This document shows positions 1 to 7,809 of a stretch of 64,000 nucleotides of DNA, in pieces; positions within the stretch are counted from its first letter, which is position 1, and each line of letters begins with the position of its first letter. A program made the position numbers and the translations under genes. This DNA is from CAZHYV01 sp964537055 (GTDB lineage Bacteria; Myxococcota_A; Polyangia; Palsa-1104; JAEUJZ01): assembly GCA_964537055.1 (NCBI GenBank), contig CAZHYV010000005.1, forward strand, positions 124,001 to 188,000, read 5' to 3'. The notes below the pieces were generated by a model. That model was not told the origin of the DNA and did not search any database. It saw only the letters and a list, made by a program, of their open reading frames with translations.

Positions 1-117
1 CTTTCCGAGGTTCCGCCTACCCACGAAGAAGTGACCGAAACCGCATTACGAGCTCAGCGTGATTTCGTTGCCCTGCTCGATGGGATGATGCAAGAACTTT
101 CGCAAGAACTTTTGTAG
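1..117 (+). CDS. C-terminal end of an unidentified protein (partial)
   Basis: Frame 1 is open from the first base to a TAG at 115-117 and encodes 38 residues, rich in Glu and Leu and probably helical, ending in QELSQELL. The start lies outside the window. Nothing in this tail identifies a family. The 95-base gap to cdd has no obvious hairpin, so it is unclear whether the two genes share a transcript. It could in principle be a chance open frame, although the charged helical composition looks coding. Confidence 0.5.
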   Translation, partial: LSEVPPTHEEVTETALRAQRDFVALLDGMMQELSQELL

Positions 118-212
118 CAGAAGCAGAGGTAGGCGCCAAGAGGGAAGCATGAAAAATCAACGTCAGGAAATGAGTCTGAGATATTCTCTAAAAATTCACA
201 CGAGGAGCATGC

Positions 213-626
213 ATGAAGTTTGACCTAGATCAGTTGCTAGAGGCGGCAAAAGAGGCACAGCTCATGTCGTACTCGCCCTATTCGCATTTTCCCGTGGGCG
301 CCGCTGTCTACACAAGCGATGGGCGGATGTTTGTGGGAGCCAATGTAGAGAACGCCTCCTACGGCTTATCGGTGTGCGCCGAGCGCAACGCCATCATGCA
401 AGCTGTCTTGGCCGGAGCAAAAGAGATCGTTCACATGGCCATTGTCACAAACGCCTCCCCCCCTGCCCTCTCCTGTGGCATGTGTTTACAGGTGACCGCC
501 GAGTTTAGCAAAGATTGCAAGATCATTTCAGCCAACCCTCGGGGTGAAGTCACTCATACCTCGCTCGCAGAATTGTTTCCTTCCCGCTTTACTTTTCAAA
601 AAGAAGCAAGTATTCGAAAAGAATAA
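213..626 (+). CDS. cdd: cytidine deaminase
   Basis: Hydrolytic deamination of cytidine and deoxycytidine to uridine and deoxyuridine in pyrimidine salvage; cytoplasmic. The 137 residues match the usual length of the small homotetrameric class. The zinc site is complete: Cys55 and the catalytic Glu57 in SVCAERNA, then Cys88 and Cys91 in SCGMCLQ. The usual PCGxCRQ reads SCGMCLQ here, a change beside the metal ligands that leaves them intact. NVENASYG (residues 44-51) is the substrate-binding stretch. The start is supported by GAGGAG about six bases upstream. The EamA-type transporter follows after 16 bases, suggesting a shared transcript and possibly linked nucleoside handling, which is inference. 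Confidence 0.95.
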   Translation: MKFDLDQLLEAAKEAQLMSYSPYSHFPVGAAVYTSDGRMFVGANVENASYGLSVCAERNAIMQAVLAGAKEIVHMAIVTNASPPALSCGMCLQVTAEFSKDCKIISANPRGEVTHTSLAELFPSRFTFQKEASIRKE

Positions 627-642
627 TCGGTGAGGAATTTTC

Positions 643-1590
643 ATGAAGCCAGCATCAACCGGGCACCCCTTTACAGGCCACCTCTTTCTTTTGGCTTTTG
701 TGCTCTTTACTGCTGTGCAAGATACCTACCTGGGCAACCTGCTCCAAAAAGAGCAGCCGATGGTGGTCATTGCAGCGACGTACGGCTTTGCCATGCTCTT
801 TTTTCTGGCGCTTGAATTCAGGTCCTTACCTAAATTAAAACAGTTGATCCGACAGCATGGACGCACCCTTTTATATTTTAACATGACGACTTTGTGCAGC
901 CTGGGGGCCATCTTCTTCTCACTTATGTACATCGAGCCTGCCATTGCCAGCATGATTTCGTTTTCGCTTGGACCGATCATTGGGGCTTTTGGCTGGCGCT
1001 GGCTACGCCCCCAAAGTCCGATTCTTCGGTCAGAAAAGGTGGCATCCGCTGGAGTATTCCTGGGATTGCTGATTCTGGTGGTTGCCACCTTGCGAGGAAA
1101 GAGCTCGATTGCCTTTTCTACAAAAAAAGCAGCCTTTCTTGGAATTGCCTTTGCTGTGATCTCATCGCTTGGAGCCGTAGGGAGTACCTTTTTATCAAAG
1201 CGACTGAGCGAGCATGGGGTGGGCACAAGCACCATTATGTCGGTACGGTTTTTCCTACTCACCCTGGTGGGTGTTTTCTTTTCTCTCTTTTCTGGGAAGA
1301 TCCATGCTCCCTTAGGAACATTTCTTGTGATGATGGTTCTGCTCAGTATCGGGACCGTGATTATTCCGATGTTCCTTGTCCAAAAGGGGCTAGAGCGTTC
1401 CGAACCCATGACCGTCTTTTTGATCCTCCCAACCACACCCGTCTTTGTCTATCTGCTCCAAATGTTTGATCCCCGATTGCATCTTTCTTGGATGACCCTT
1501 TTGGGGATTGGCATTAGTCTTGCCTCTTCGGTGCTGGGGATCTGGGGACGTAAACAAATGAACCCCTCCCTGAAATTGGAAAATAAATAA
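643..1590 (+). CDS. EamA/DMT-superfamily membrane transporter
   Basis: A 315-residue, very hydrophobic protein with about ten predicted membrane segments and a duplicated five-helix layout, the pattern of the drug/metabolite transporter superfamily (EamA domains). Short basic loops and a basic C-terminal tail (GRKQMNPSLKLENK) fit an inner-membrane permease. Members move amino acids, nucleosides or other small metabolites and the substrate cannot be read from sequence. The start follows GAGGA at 632-636. It lies 16 bases after cdd, so it may serve the same salvage pathway, but no residue proves this. The 3' end runs into the promoter for the next gene. Confidence 0.8.
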   Translation: MKPASTGHPFTGHLFLLAFVLFTAVQDTYLGNLLQKEQPMVVIAATYGFAMLFFLALEFRSLPKLKQLIRQHGRTLLYFNMTTLCSLGAIFFSLMYIEPAIASMISFSLGPIIGAFGWRWLRPQSPILRSEKVASAGVFLGLLILVVATLRGKSSIAFSTKKAAFLGIAFAVISSLGAVGSTFLSKRLSEHGVGTSTIMSVRFFLLTLVGVFFSLFSGKIHAPLGTFLVMMVLLSIGTVIIPMFLVQKGLERSEPMTVFLILPTTPVFVYLLQMFDPRLHLSWMTLLGIGISLASSVLGIWGRKQMNPSLKLENK

Positions 1591-1596
1591 GAGCTC

Positions 1597-1624
1597 TTGA
1601 AAATTTTCGGCAAGGCATTATAAT
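1597..1624 (+). promoter_or_regulatory. sigma70-type promoter ahead of the small lipoprotein gene
   Basis: TTGAAA at 1597-1602 and a perfect TATAAT at 1619-1624 are separated by 16 bases. Initiation near 1631 would leave a leader of about 95 bases before the lipoprotein start at 1729. Assigned by consensus only. Confidence 0.5.
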
Positions 1625-1728
1625 GTAAACCAATGTAGGTTTTTATAGAAAGAGGAACTTTTTTGTTTAGCAGCGTCTATAAAATTTACTGATAAGAACT
1701 TATTCGTCTATCAACGGAGAAAATGAAA

Positions 1729-2088
1729 ATGAAATTACGTATTTTAACAGGGGCACTTTTGTCCATCGGTTACTTCGCCTGTGCGAGTACCCCTGACATT
1801 AAAGAAAGAGTTGACGAGAATTGGTATAAGGCAACTGCAGCAGAAACGAAGTACCGTGAGGAAATTGATAAAATCGATAAGAACAGTGATGCTGGGTGCG
1901 ACCGTAATAAGGACCCTAAGGACAGAACTCCGATTTGTAATACAGCGCTAAAGAATTTAGATACTGTTCTGGATATAAAAAAGGCTTGTACTGATGCCCA
2001 AGTTCCCGTTTCGCTCGCAAAGAAAGGGAGTCTAGAGAACCCGCAAGACCATCCCGATGTACAGGGATGTCTCAAAGCGATTCCTTAA
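1729..2088 (+). CDS. small cysteine-containing lipoprotein, unknown function
   Basis: Unrecognised. A short signal peptide (MKLRILTGALLSIGYF) ends in a lipobox-like FAC, so the protein should be lipidated and exported. The mature part is about 100 residues, highly charged, with four further cysteines (GCD, ICN, ACT, GCL), an even number that fits two disulfides in the periplasm or at the surface. Two in-frame ATGs lie at 1723 and 1729. I chose 1729 because CGGAGA at 1715-1720 is correctly spaced from it and too close to the first. It resembles in style the lipoproteins at 7810 and 39199, but I see no alignable repeat. A good promoter lies upstream. Confidence 0.75.
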   Translation: MKLRILTGALLSIGYFACASTPDIKERVDENWYKATAAETKYREEIDKIDKNSDAGCDRNKDPKDRTPICNTALKNLDTVLDIKKACTDAQVPVSLAKKGSLENPQDHPDVQGCLKAIP

Positions 2089-2212
2089 TCCTCTTGTTCC
2101 ATTTTTCCTTAACGTACACCGTAACACAGCCCTTATAGAGTCATCTCCCCGGTGAGATCATCTGGGGCCGGTGCCTTTCCAACTGCTAGTATCATCAGGC
2201 CCCCAGCTTCCT

Positions 2213-3490
2213 CTAGAAAAGGGGCGGTATCGGTAGTGGACAATAACCAGGCCGCACCTTCGGGCTGCCGATTCGATCAATCGAAAGAATTCCTGATCGA
2301 GTGCGGGGACAAAAATAGTGCGGCAGCATCCATTCTAAATCTGGATTGTTTGTGAGAGAAATCGTAAATAAGCTAGAAGCAGAATCAGCGAAAAAATCAT
2401 ACGAGAGCTTCTTGAGCCGGCTGTTGCCTACTGAAAAAGAGAAGAGTTTACTCAGTCCTTGAAGAAGCTCATCAGGCAGGGTATCAAACGGATTGTCATA
2501 CAGATCCAAAATTTCTAAATTTGGCGTAGATTGAAACTGCCCCGGCGAAAGCGAAGTCAGCAGGTTCCCACGAAGCCAGAGTGACTCCAAACGAGGCGTC
2601 TCTTCGAATGCATCTGGTTCTAGTGTAGCAATCTCGTTCATTTCTAGATTCAGCTTGGTGAGTGAGTCCAGCCCTTCAAACGCTTTGGGCTTGATGGAGG
2701 CAATCTTATTTTCGCTAAGCTCTAACGAGAGAAGTTCAGTCAAATCGGAAAATGTATGGGCTTCGATTTCTAGGAGAGAATTTTCATATAGATAGAGATG
2801 TTTCAGCTTTTTCACCGGTGTAAAGATGGCTTTTTCAATCTTGGTAAGATCGTTTGTACTTACATCCAAAATGAGTAGATTCCCAAGGCCAACAAAGTTA
2901 TTTGGAAAGAGAAACTTGAGCTGATTCGAGGAAAGGGACAGGTACTCGAGATCAGAGTTTTCTTTAAAAAGAAAATCGTCGAGCATCATGATCTGATTCT
3001 CTGAAAAGTCAACGAACTTCAAATGCTTGGCATCCCGAAACCAAGCGGGGTCTAAGTTTTCAAATTGGTTTTTGCTCGCAGACAGATGCGTCAATTTACC
3101 ATTTTTTGCAAAGACAGAGCTGGGCATGGTCTTTAAGGGATTGTGATCGATGGTAAGACTTTCCAGCTCGGTCAAGGCTTCAAATGCATCCACGGGGATG
3201 GTGTCGATCCCTTGGTCCGTCAGCTGTAGCGAGATGACTTTGCCCATCGCATTACAGGTCACCTTCTTAAAGCTACACACATCACAGCGCTTCAGCCAGC
3301 TACCATCCACCTCAAAGGACCAGCCTGTGTTGGCCTTGTACAAGCTCTCTAGGCTTTTGTACTGTGGGTCTGTACAAACCAAGGCTTGTTGCGTTTGCTG
3401 TACTTTTGAAAGAGAACCTGGGGGAGCCTGATCGCATCCAAAGATCCCCAAAACCGCTGCAACCATGAAAACACATTGAAATATTCGCAC
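2213..3490 (-). CDS. leucine-rich-repeat lipoprotein
   Basis: A 425-residue exported protein. The signal peptide ends in the lipobox IFGC, so it is probably anchored in a membrane by lipid. Residues about 45-90 form a cysteine-bearing cap (GWSFEVDGSWLKRCDVC then VTCNAMGKVISLQL) whose Trp/Cys pattern resembles the LRRNT_2 cap of plant-type LRR proteins. About twelve 24-residue repeats of the form LxxLxLxxNxLxxLxxxxF follow, with a C-terminal region holding two cysteines. Such solenoids bind proteins; the partner is unknown and host or cell-surface binding is inference. The start is GTG, with AGGAG six bases upstream. It is monocistronic and convergent with the 1729 gene. Confidence 0.85.
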   Translation of the reverse strand: MRIFQCVFMVAAVLGIFGCDQAPPGSLSKVQQTQQALVCTDPQYKSLESLYKANTGWSFEVDGSWLKRCDVCSFKKVTCNAMGKVISLQLTDQGIDTIPVDAFEALTELESLTIDHNPLKTMPSSVFAKNGKLTHLSASKNQFENLDPAWFRDAKHLKFVDFSENQIMMLDDFLFKENSDLEYLSLSSNQLKFLFPNNFVGLGNLLILDVSTNDLTKIEKAIFTPVKKLKHLYLYENSLLEIEAHTFSDLTELLSLELSENKIASIKPKAFEGLDSLTKLNLEMNEIATLEPDAFEETPRLESLWLRGNLLTSLSPGQFQSTPNLEILDLYDNPFDTLPDELLQGLSKLFSFSVGNSRLKKLSYDFFADSASSLFTISLTNNPDLEWMLPHYFCPRTRSGILSIDRIGSPKVRPGYCPLPIPPLF

Positions 3491-3646
3491 AAATGACTCC
3501 TGTAAAGGTAAATAGGGTATTCGCCTAAGAGGCCTTGGCCAGCGGGCTAGATACTATATTCGTAAGAAAAAATGGCAAATAATACCTAACTGCAGATTGC
3601 TTATGGATCTTTACAGCTATCCATCTTTTATGATACGGTTCCCCAT

Positions 3647-3898
3647 ATGAAAACAAAAACAACTGTTGAAATTTCGCATGCCGTGCTGCATGAAGCACAA
3701 AAGATTATGCGAACTCAACACGTAACTCTTAAATCTTTGGTCGAAGAAGGTCTCCGACTAGCGATTCTAAAACATCAAAACCAACAGAAGTTTCACTTAA
3801 GGAATGCTAGTTTTAATGGGGAGGGCCTTTCTCCTGAGATAAAAACGGCCTCCTGGGAAACCATCCGGGGGCTTATTTATGAAGGACGTGGTGGATGA
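3647..3898 (+). CDS. VapB-like antitoxin
   Basis: An 83-residue protein whose first 45 residues (MKTKTTVEISHAVLHEA, then VTLKSLVEEGLRLAI) have the ribbon-helix-helix character of antitoxins that bind their own operator as dimers. The rest is polar and ends in WETIRGLIYEGRGG, the kind of C-terminal tail that wraps a PIN toxin. It overlaps the toxin by four bases (ATGA), the usual coupling in such pairs. No Shine-Dalgarno sequence is visible. TATGAT at 3629-3634 may be the -10 box, giving a very short leader. I cannot assign it to a named antitoxin subfamily with certainty. Confidence 0.75.
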   Translation: MKTKTTVEISHAVLHEAQKIMRTQHVTLKSLVEEGLRLAILKHQNQQKFHLRNASFNGEGLSPEIKTASWETIRGLIYEGRGG

Positions 3899-4326
3899 TT
3901 GCCGTAGAAACAAATCTCTTAATTTATGCTCACCGAAAGGATAGTCCTTTCCATCAAAAAGCCTCTGCTTGCATTCGAAGACTAGCTGAGGGCCATACCC
4001 CATGGGCCATTCCTTGGCCTTGCTTATATGAATTTTTCGGAATTGTTACTCATCCTAGAATTTATAGACCCCCTACCCCTCAAGAGCTTGCCTTAGAACA
4101 GATCCAGGCCTGGCTTGAGTCACCTCAGCTCGTTCTTCTTCAAGAGACATCAGCATTTTGGGAATCACTCCGTCTTATGCTTATGCAGGGACAGGTCGCT
4201 GGACCTCTGGTCCACGATGCTAAAATTGCTGCTCTTTGTATTGAGCATGGGGTTTCAGAACTTTGGACGCTGGATCGTGATTTTAGCCGTTTTCCAAAAC
4301 TTAAGGTCTGTAATCCTCTTCTGTAG
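3895..4326 (+). CDS. PIN-domain toxin, VapC-like, with altered first acidic residue
   Basis: A PIN-domain protein of 143 residues, the usual VapC length. VapC toxins are metal-dependent ribonucleases that cut tRNA or rRNA when the antitoxin is lost. The acidic cluster is traceable: Glu46 (CLYEFF), Asp108 (HDAKIAAL), then Asp127/Asp129 (TLDRDF). The first catalytic position, normally Asp in a DTN motif, is Glu5 (AVETNLLIYAH). This is conservative but would shift a metal ligand, so activity may be reduced or changed. Translation is coupled to the antitoxin through the ATGA overlap. No other gene follows on the strand before 4547. Confidence 0.85.
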   Translation: MIAVETNLLIYAHRKDSPFHQKASACIRRLAEGHTPWAIPWPCLYEFFGIVTHPRIYRPPTPQELALEQIQAWLESPQLVLLQETSAFWESLRLMLMQGQVAGPLVHDAKIAALCIEHGVSELWTLDRDFSRFPKLKVCNPLL

Positions 4327-4546
4327 AGACGATGTCAGCCATCCGAGCGGACGCTTCCGCAGAGCACGCGGCACCACGACAGGTTGTATTAAAAGGTTCC
4401 ATGGCGCTTTTCCAATAAATTGGTTCAGGCAACGGACGCAGCAAAAAGAATTTGTCCTCTCGTCCTTTTTTGTTGTGTTTCGTCAATGATTCTCTTAGGT
4501 TGATTGTAGTAGTTCGAAACAAGAATAAATATCTGGAGAAGAAACA

Positions 4547-4948
4547 ATGAAATCAAAATTTAAACATCTAACCAGCACGGTAGGAATTTTAGGTATATTC
4601 ACGCTCGTACAATGTGGCAGCTTCTCTGATCCAATTCTTGGCAGTGAAGCTGAAGCAGCAACTCCGAAAGTTGATTTAGCAACCTCTTCGACGAAAGACC
4701 AGTCAGTACCTACACAACCACGTCCTGCGGTGGATAAAGTTCACTCATCAACGCTTGTTTCCTATGAACCTTACGCGACCTCTGTGAACCCTTCTCATGA
4801 GGGATGCATGGGTCCATATAAAGATTATACACTACTAATCCCTAGAGGAAATTACTCTGATGGATGCATGATAAAGCAGGGTTGTCATTTAAACAATAAC
4901 TGTTGGGTTTGTGATCCTCTTCTTAAAGATGACAGGTGCATACATTAA
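4547..4948 (+). CDS. small cysteine-rich lipoprotein, unknown function
   Basis: Unrecognised. The signal peptide ends in the lipobox LVQC (lipid cysteine at residue 23). A Ser/Thr/Pro/Ala-rich linker of about 60 residues follows, then a compact C-terminal domain of about 50 residues with six cysteines (GCM, GCM, GCH, NCWVC, RCI), which would allow three disulfides. A lipid anchor, flexible spacer and knotted head suggest a surface-displayed module. GGAG lies about nine bases before the ATG. The 220 bases upstream contain nothing I can assign. Confidence 0.75.
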   Translation: MKSKFKHLTSTVGILGIFTLVQCGSFSDPILGSEAEAATPKVDLATSSTKDQSVPTQPRPAVDKVHSSTLVSYEPYATSVNPSHEGCMGPYKDYTLLIPRGNYSDGCMIKQGCHLNNNCWVCDPLLKDDRCIH

Positions 4949-4993
4949 CTAGCAGATGTGCTCGATAGGCTGCCCCCTAAAGTGGTTTAGAAT

Positions 4994-5896
4994 TTAAATG
5001 TTATCCCGCAGTATTTTAGAAACTATACTCGCTGGAACTTTATCAGCCATCCGAGCAAATTCTTCAATGGATAAGGTCTCGCCACGACGGTTTGGATCAA
5101 TCTGGGCCTGGGATAAGATTGATTCTGTTCTCTCTTGAAGTAGTGGTTTTAGCGTATTTCTTAGCGTTTTCCGTCGCATGGAGAATGCTGCTTTCACGAT
5201 CTTTTGGTACACTTCCAAATCCTTCACAGGGACACGAGTCGTCGGAAAAGGAGTCAATCTGACGATGGTAGAATCCACCTTTGGTTGTGGTAAAAAGGCC
5301 GCAGGACTGACGTTTCGCACACGACGAACCTGGGCAAGCATCTGAACCTGGGCAGATAACGCCCCATACGATGGTGTATCTGGACTTGCGAGCAGACGTT
5401 CGGCCACCTCACGCTGAAGCATGAAAATCATTGTTCTGATAATCGACTTTGAGGAAAGTGCATGAAACAAAAGCTGAGAAGAGATTTGATAAGGAAGATT
5501 CCCGACCAGCACCATGGGCTTGCTGGAAGGGTTGAGGTTTTGAAAAATAGCCTGCAGGTCCGTGGTTAACGCGTTTTCTTCTCGCAGGACAAACCGAGGA
5601 TGCATCCCAAGCTCGGTCCGAAGCACCTGGCACATATCCGCCTCGCGCTCAATCGCAACCACCTGGGCACCCGTCTGCAACAGCCTTGCGGTCAGCGTGC
5701 CTAGCCCCGCCCCAATTTCAACGACCAGCGTATCGCGATCAAGCACACTAGCCTCGACAATCGATTGGTACACCGCATCGCTGACCAAGAAGTTCTGGCC
5801 CCAGCTTTTCTTTGCAGCAAACCCATACTTTTGCAGAAGATGCCGAACGGCTTGGCTAGCCTCCAGAGAAAACAGAATTGACTCAGAAGGTGTCAT
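4994..5896 (-). CDS. rsmA: 16S rRNA dimethyladenosine transferase RsmA/KsgA
   Basis: Dimethylates the two adjacent adenines in the 3'-terminal hairpin of 16S rRNA using S-adenosylmethionine, a late step of small-subunit assembly. Diagnostic parts are the N-terminal KKSWGQNFL, the SAM loop VVEIGAGLGTLT, the acidic IEREADM after strand 2, and the catalytic NLPYQISS. The frame is open upstream to an ATG at 5944. I prefer the ATG at 5896 (MTPSESILF) because a purine-rich GGGGCGGGGA precedes it and the longer form adds 16 non-conserved residues. It lies downstream of tsaD on the same strand, probably in one transcript. Confidence 0.92.
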   Translation of the reverse strand: MTPSESILFSLEASQAVRHLLQKYGFAAKKSWGQNFLVSDAVYQSIVEASVLDRDTLVVEIGAGLGTLTARLLQTGAQVVAIEREADMCQVLRTELGMHPRFVLREENALTTDLQAIFQNLNPSSKPMVLVGNLPYQISSQLLFHALSSKSIIRTMIFMLQREVAERLLASPDTPSYGALSAQVQMLAQVRRVRNVSPAAFLPQPKVDSTIVRLTPFPTTRVPVKDLEVYQKIVKAAFSMRRKTLRNTLKPLLQERTESILSQAQIDPNRRGETLSIEEFARMADKVPASIVSKILRDNI

Positions 5897-5993
5897 CGTC
5901 CCCGCCCCTTCGCTACAGGATGGCCCTGTAACACAAGATTCCATACATCATGAATTAATATCGTCATGAGGTAGCATCGCCTCTTCTCCAGCA

Positions 5994-7118
5994 TCATCCT
6001 ACTTTTTCTCCAAAGAGCGGTAAAGGCAAGCTGGCTTGGGCATTTAAGGATAGCTCCGACCGTTCTCCTCGCCTAAGACGAAAATATCCAGCTGCCGCAA
6101 TCATCGCCGCATTGTCAGTGCAGTAATGAGGGGGAGGCACAAAGAAGGCAAGGTTCCGCTCTTCGCATGCTTCCTTAAGCTGGGACCGTAAAAAGCTGTT
6201 GGCCGCAACCCCACCCGAGACGACAACCGCCTTGACTGGGTGTCTTTCTAACGCCAGGCAAGTCTTACGGACCAGTTGTTCGACAACAGCTACCTGAAAT
6301 GAGGCGCAAATGTCATTTAGACTAGGTTTTGGACCTGGCTCTTTCAAATAGGTCGCCATCCACGTTTTTAGGCCACTGTAGCTAAAGTCAAGACCACCTT
6401 TGGAGCCTAGCATGGCCTTGGGCAGATCTCGAGAGGAGGGATCACCTGTTTGCGCCAAACGGTCGATCTGAGGACCTGCCGGGTAGCCTAGGCCTAGCAA
6501 CTTGCCCACTTTATCAAAGGCTTCGCCCGCTGCATCATCCCGGGTCGTTCCCAAAAGCTCGTAGGTACAGAAATCATGCACAAGAATCAGGCTGGTGTGT
6601 CCGCCGGATACGAGCAGCGCCAAGTGCGGCATGGGCGGAACCGGTTTGGGTAGAGGCGAAGGAGGCTGGGCATTCAGAGAAATTGCTTGAAGAGAAGTAC
6701 CTTCTTGCGGAGCGCCGCTTTCTTGAGGAGAGCCACCCTCCTGCAGGTATGCCGCCATCAGGTGTCCTTCAAGATGGTGCACCCCAATCAAAGGAATGCC
6801 CTTGGCAAAGGCAATGCTTTTTGCCGTCTGCAGTCCTACAAGGAGTGCACCTACCAAACCAGGACCGCGAGTCACCGCGATGGCATCCACTTCATCCAGC
6901 GTCAGCTTCGCACGGGAGAGCGCTTCGTTAAGAACAGGGATGATGTTCTTTAGATGATGCCTAGAGGCAATCTCGGGCACCACCCCCCCAAATTGGCGGT
7001 GGATTTCAATCTGGGAGGAAATGACGTTCGACCGCACCCAAAGATGCCCCTCTTTGTCGGCATGCACTAAAGCGCAGGCAGTTTCGTCGCAAGAAGATTC
7101 AAGGGCAAGGATGTTCAT
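5994..7118 (-). CDS. tsaD: tRNA N6-threonylcarbamoyladenosine synthase subunit TsaD
   Basis: Transfers the threonylcarbamoyl group to A37 of ANN-decoding tRNAs, with TsaB and TsaE as partners. The ASKHA-fold landmarks are present: LALESSCDET at the N-terminus, metal ligands His115 and His119 (HHLEGH), LVSGGHTSL, and VVSGGVAANSFLR. The protein has 374 residues, longer than the usual 330-345, because of an insertion at residues about 126-163 between the metal site and LALLVSGGHT. The insert is rich in Pro, Gln, Ser and Gly and begins with three six-residue repeats (GGSPQE, SGAPQE, GTSLQA). The start ATG has no clear Shine-Dalgarno sequence. rsmA follows in the same direction. Confidence 0.95.
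   Translation of the reverse strand: MNILALESSCDETACALVHADKEGHLWVRSNVISSQIEIHRQFGGVVPEIASRHHLKNIIPVLNEALSRAKLTLDEVDAIAVTRGPGLVGALLVGLQTAKSIAFAKGIPLIGVHHLEGHLMAAYLQEGGSPQESGAPQEGTSLQAISLNAQPPSPLPKPVPPMPHLALLVSGGHTSLILVHDFCTYELLGTTRDDAAGEAFDKVGKLLGLGYPAGPQIDRLAQTGDPSSRDLPKAMLGSKGGLDFSYSGLKTWMATYLKEPGPKPSLNDICASFQVAVVEQLVRKTCLALERHPVKAVVVSGGVAANSFLRSQLKEACEERNLAFFVPPPHYCTDNAAMIAAAGYFRLRRGERSELSLNAQASLPLPLFGEKVG
6684..6737 (-). repeat. 18-bp imperfect tandem repeat (3 units) inside tsaD
   Basis: Three consecutive 18-bp units encode GGSPQE, SGAPQE and GTSLQA in TsaD. The units keep the reading frame, and they differ at several bases, so the expansion is not recent. It explains part of the lineage-specific insertion between the metal-binding histidines and the nucleotide-binding loop. 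Confidence 0.7.
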
Positions 7119-7174
7119 ACATATGTACAGAGGAGGGATTTTGACGTGTTATCTTGGTAAATAGCTACAGCAAA

Positions 7175-7594
7175 CTATCTGTTATCAACACATTTACCAC
7201 TTTCTTCATCGCAGTGAAGTTCCTTTCCACAAGGATCGGAACAAAGACCCGCCGGCTTAATACAGGTTTCTCCTTTTTTGAGATTTCCTGATGCCGATAA
7301 GCAAACTTGACAAGTACCCTCATTCGATTTTGTTGCATTTTCAACACAGAAGTACCCCTTCTTACAGGTTTGAAGGCATTCATCGTCTGTAAATCTACAG
7401 GGTTCTCCCTCTTTTCCCTCCCTTACACAGCTAAGGGCTGGCCGCTGTGGCTGAACTGAGGCATCGTTCACAGTCGGTTGCATCGCAGGGCGCGATGGTG
7501 GATTTTGAGGCACAGGCTGTGGCGTTGTACACGCAGCAAGAGCGCCCCATACAGCAAAAATTCCAATCCATATAATCAAATTCTGTTTTTTCAT
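7175..7594 (-). CDS. cysteine-rich lipoprotein
   Basis: The signal peptide ends in the lipobox LAAC. A Pro/Gln-rich linker follows, then from about residue 55 a domain with twelve cysteines in short-spaced pairs (EPCRF, ECLQTC, YFCVE, TCQVC, ETCIK, LCSDPCG, LHCDE, KCVD). The C-x(5-8)-C spacing with Gly-rich turns recalls the small disulfide modules frequent in exported myxobacterial proteins, some compared with Dickkopf-type cysteine-rich repeats. The family is not certain. The even cysteine number fits full pairing in an oxidising compartment. It stands alone on the minus strand upstream of tsaD. Confidence 0.75.
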   Translation of the reverse strand: MKKQNLIIWIGIFAVWGALAACTTPQPVPQNPPSRPAMQPTVNDASVQPQRPALSCVREGKEGEPCRFTDDECLQTCKKGYFCVENATKSNEGTCQVCLSASGNLKKGETCIKPAGLCSDPCGKELHCDEESGKCVDNR

Positions 7595-7761
7595 AAGTCA
7601 GGTCTCCCCTCTTCTTGTTATAAAGACAGCCCTATCTTCTTTAGCACGAAGTCATCCTCGTGCAAATATGATTTTTAAGATAGTCGTTTTCCAACCTCTC
7701 TCGCGATTTTAAACAAAAGTGATACCCCAAGCAAGAAGGCACACATACCCCTGGGCTTTTA

Positions 7762-7789
7762 TTGACAAGGTATTACAGACTCTTACTTT
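7762..7789 (+). promoter_or_regulatory. putative promoter with perfect -35
   Basis: TTGACA at 7762-7767 and TACTTT at 7784-7789 are 16 bases apart. Transcription would begin near 7796, just at the AAGGAGG ribosome-binding site of the lipoprotein gene at 7810, giving a leader of only about 14 bases. The -10 match is imperfect. Confidence 0.4.
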
Positions 7790-7809
7790 TTCTAGAAGGA
7801 GGTTTTTCT

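Noticed and set aside
726..1436. Long antisense open frame opposite the EamA gene
   Set aside because: It is a shadow of the transporter gene with no start signal and no protein-like hydrophobic pattern.
3610..3634. TTTACA and TATGAT as a promoter for the VapBC-like pair
   Set aside because: The spacer is only 13 bases, outside the working range for sigma70; the -10 element alone may still be real.
4335..5056. 14-base identity (TCAGCCATCCGAGC) between the region after the PIN toxin and the 3' part of rsmA
   Set aside because: The flanking bases do not match and it is too short to claim a duplication.
7128..7138. AGAGGAGGGA resembling a strong ribosome-binding site
   Set aside because: It lies on the plus strand, just upstream of the tsaD start on the other strand, and no plus-strand start or open frame follows at a suitable distance.
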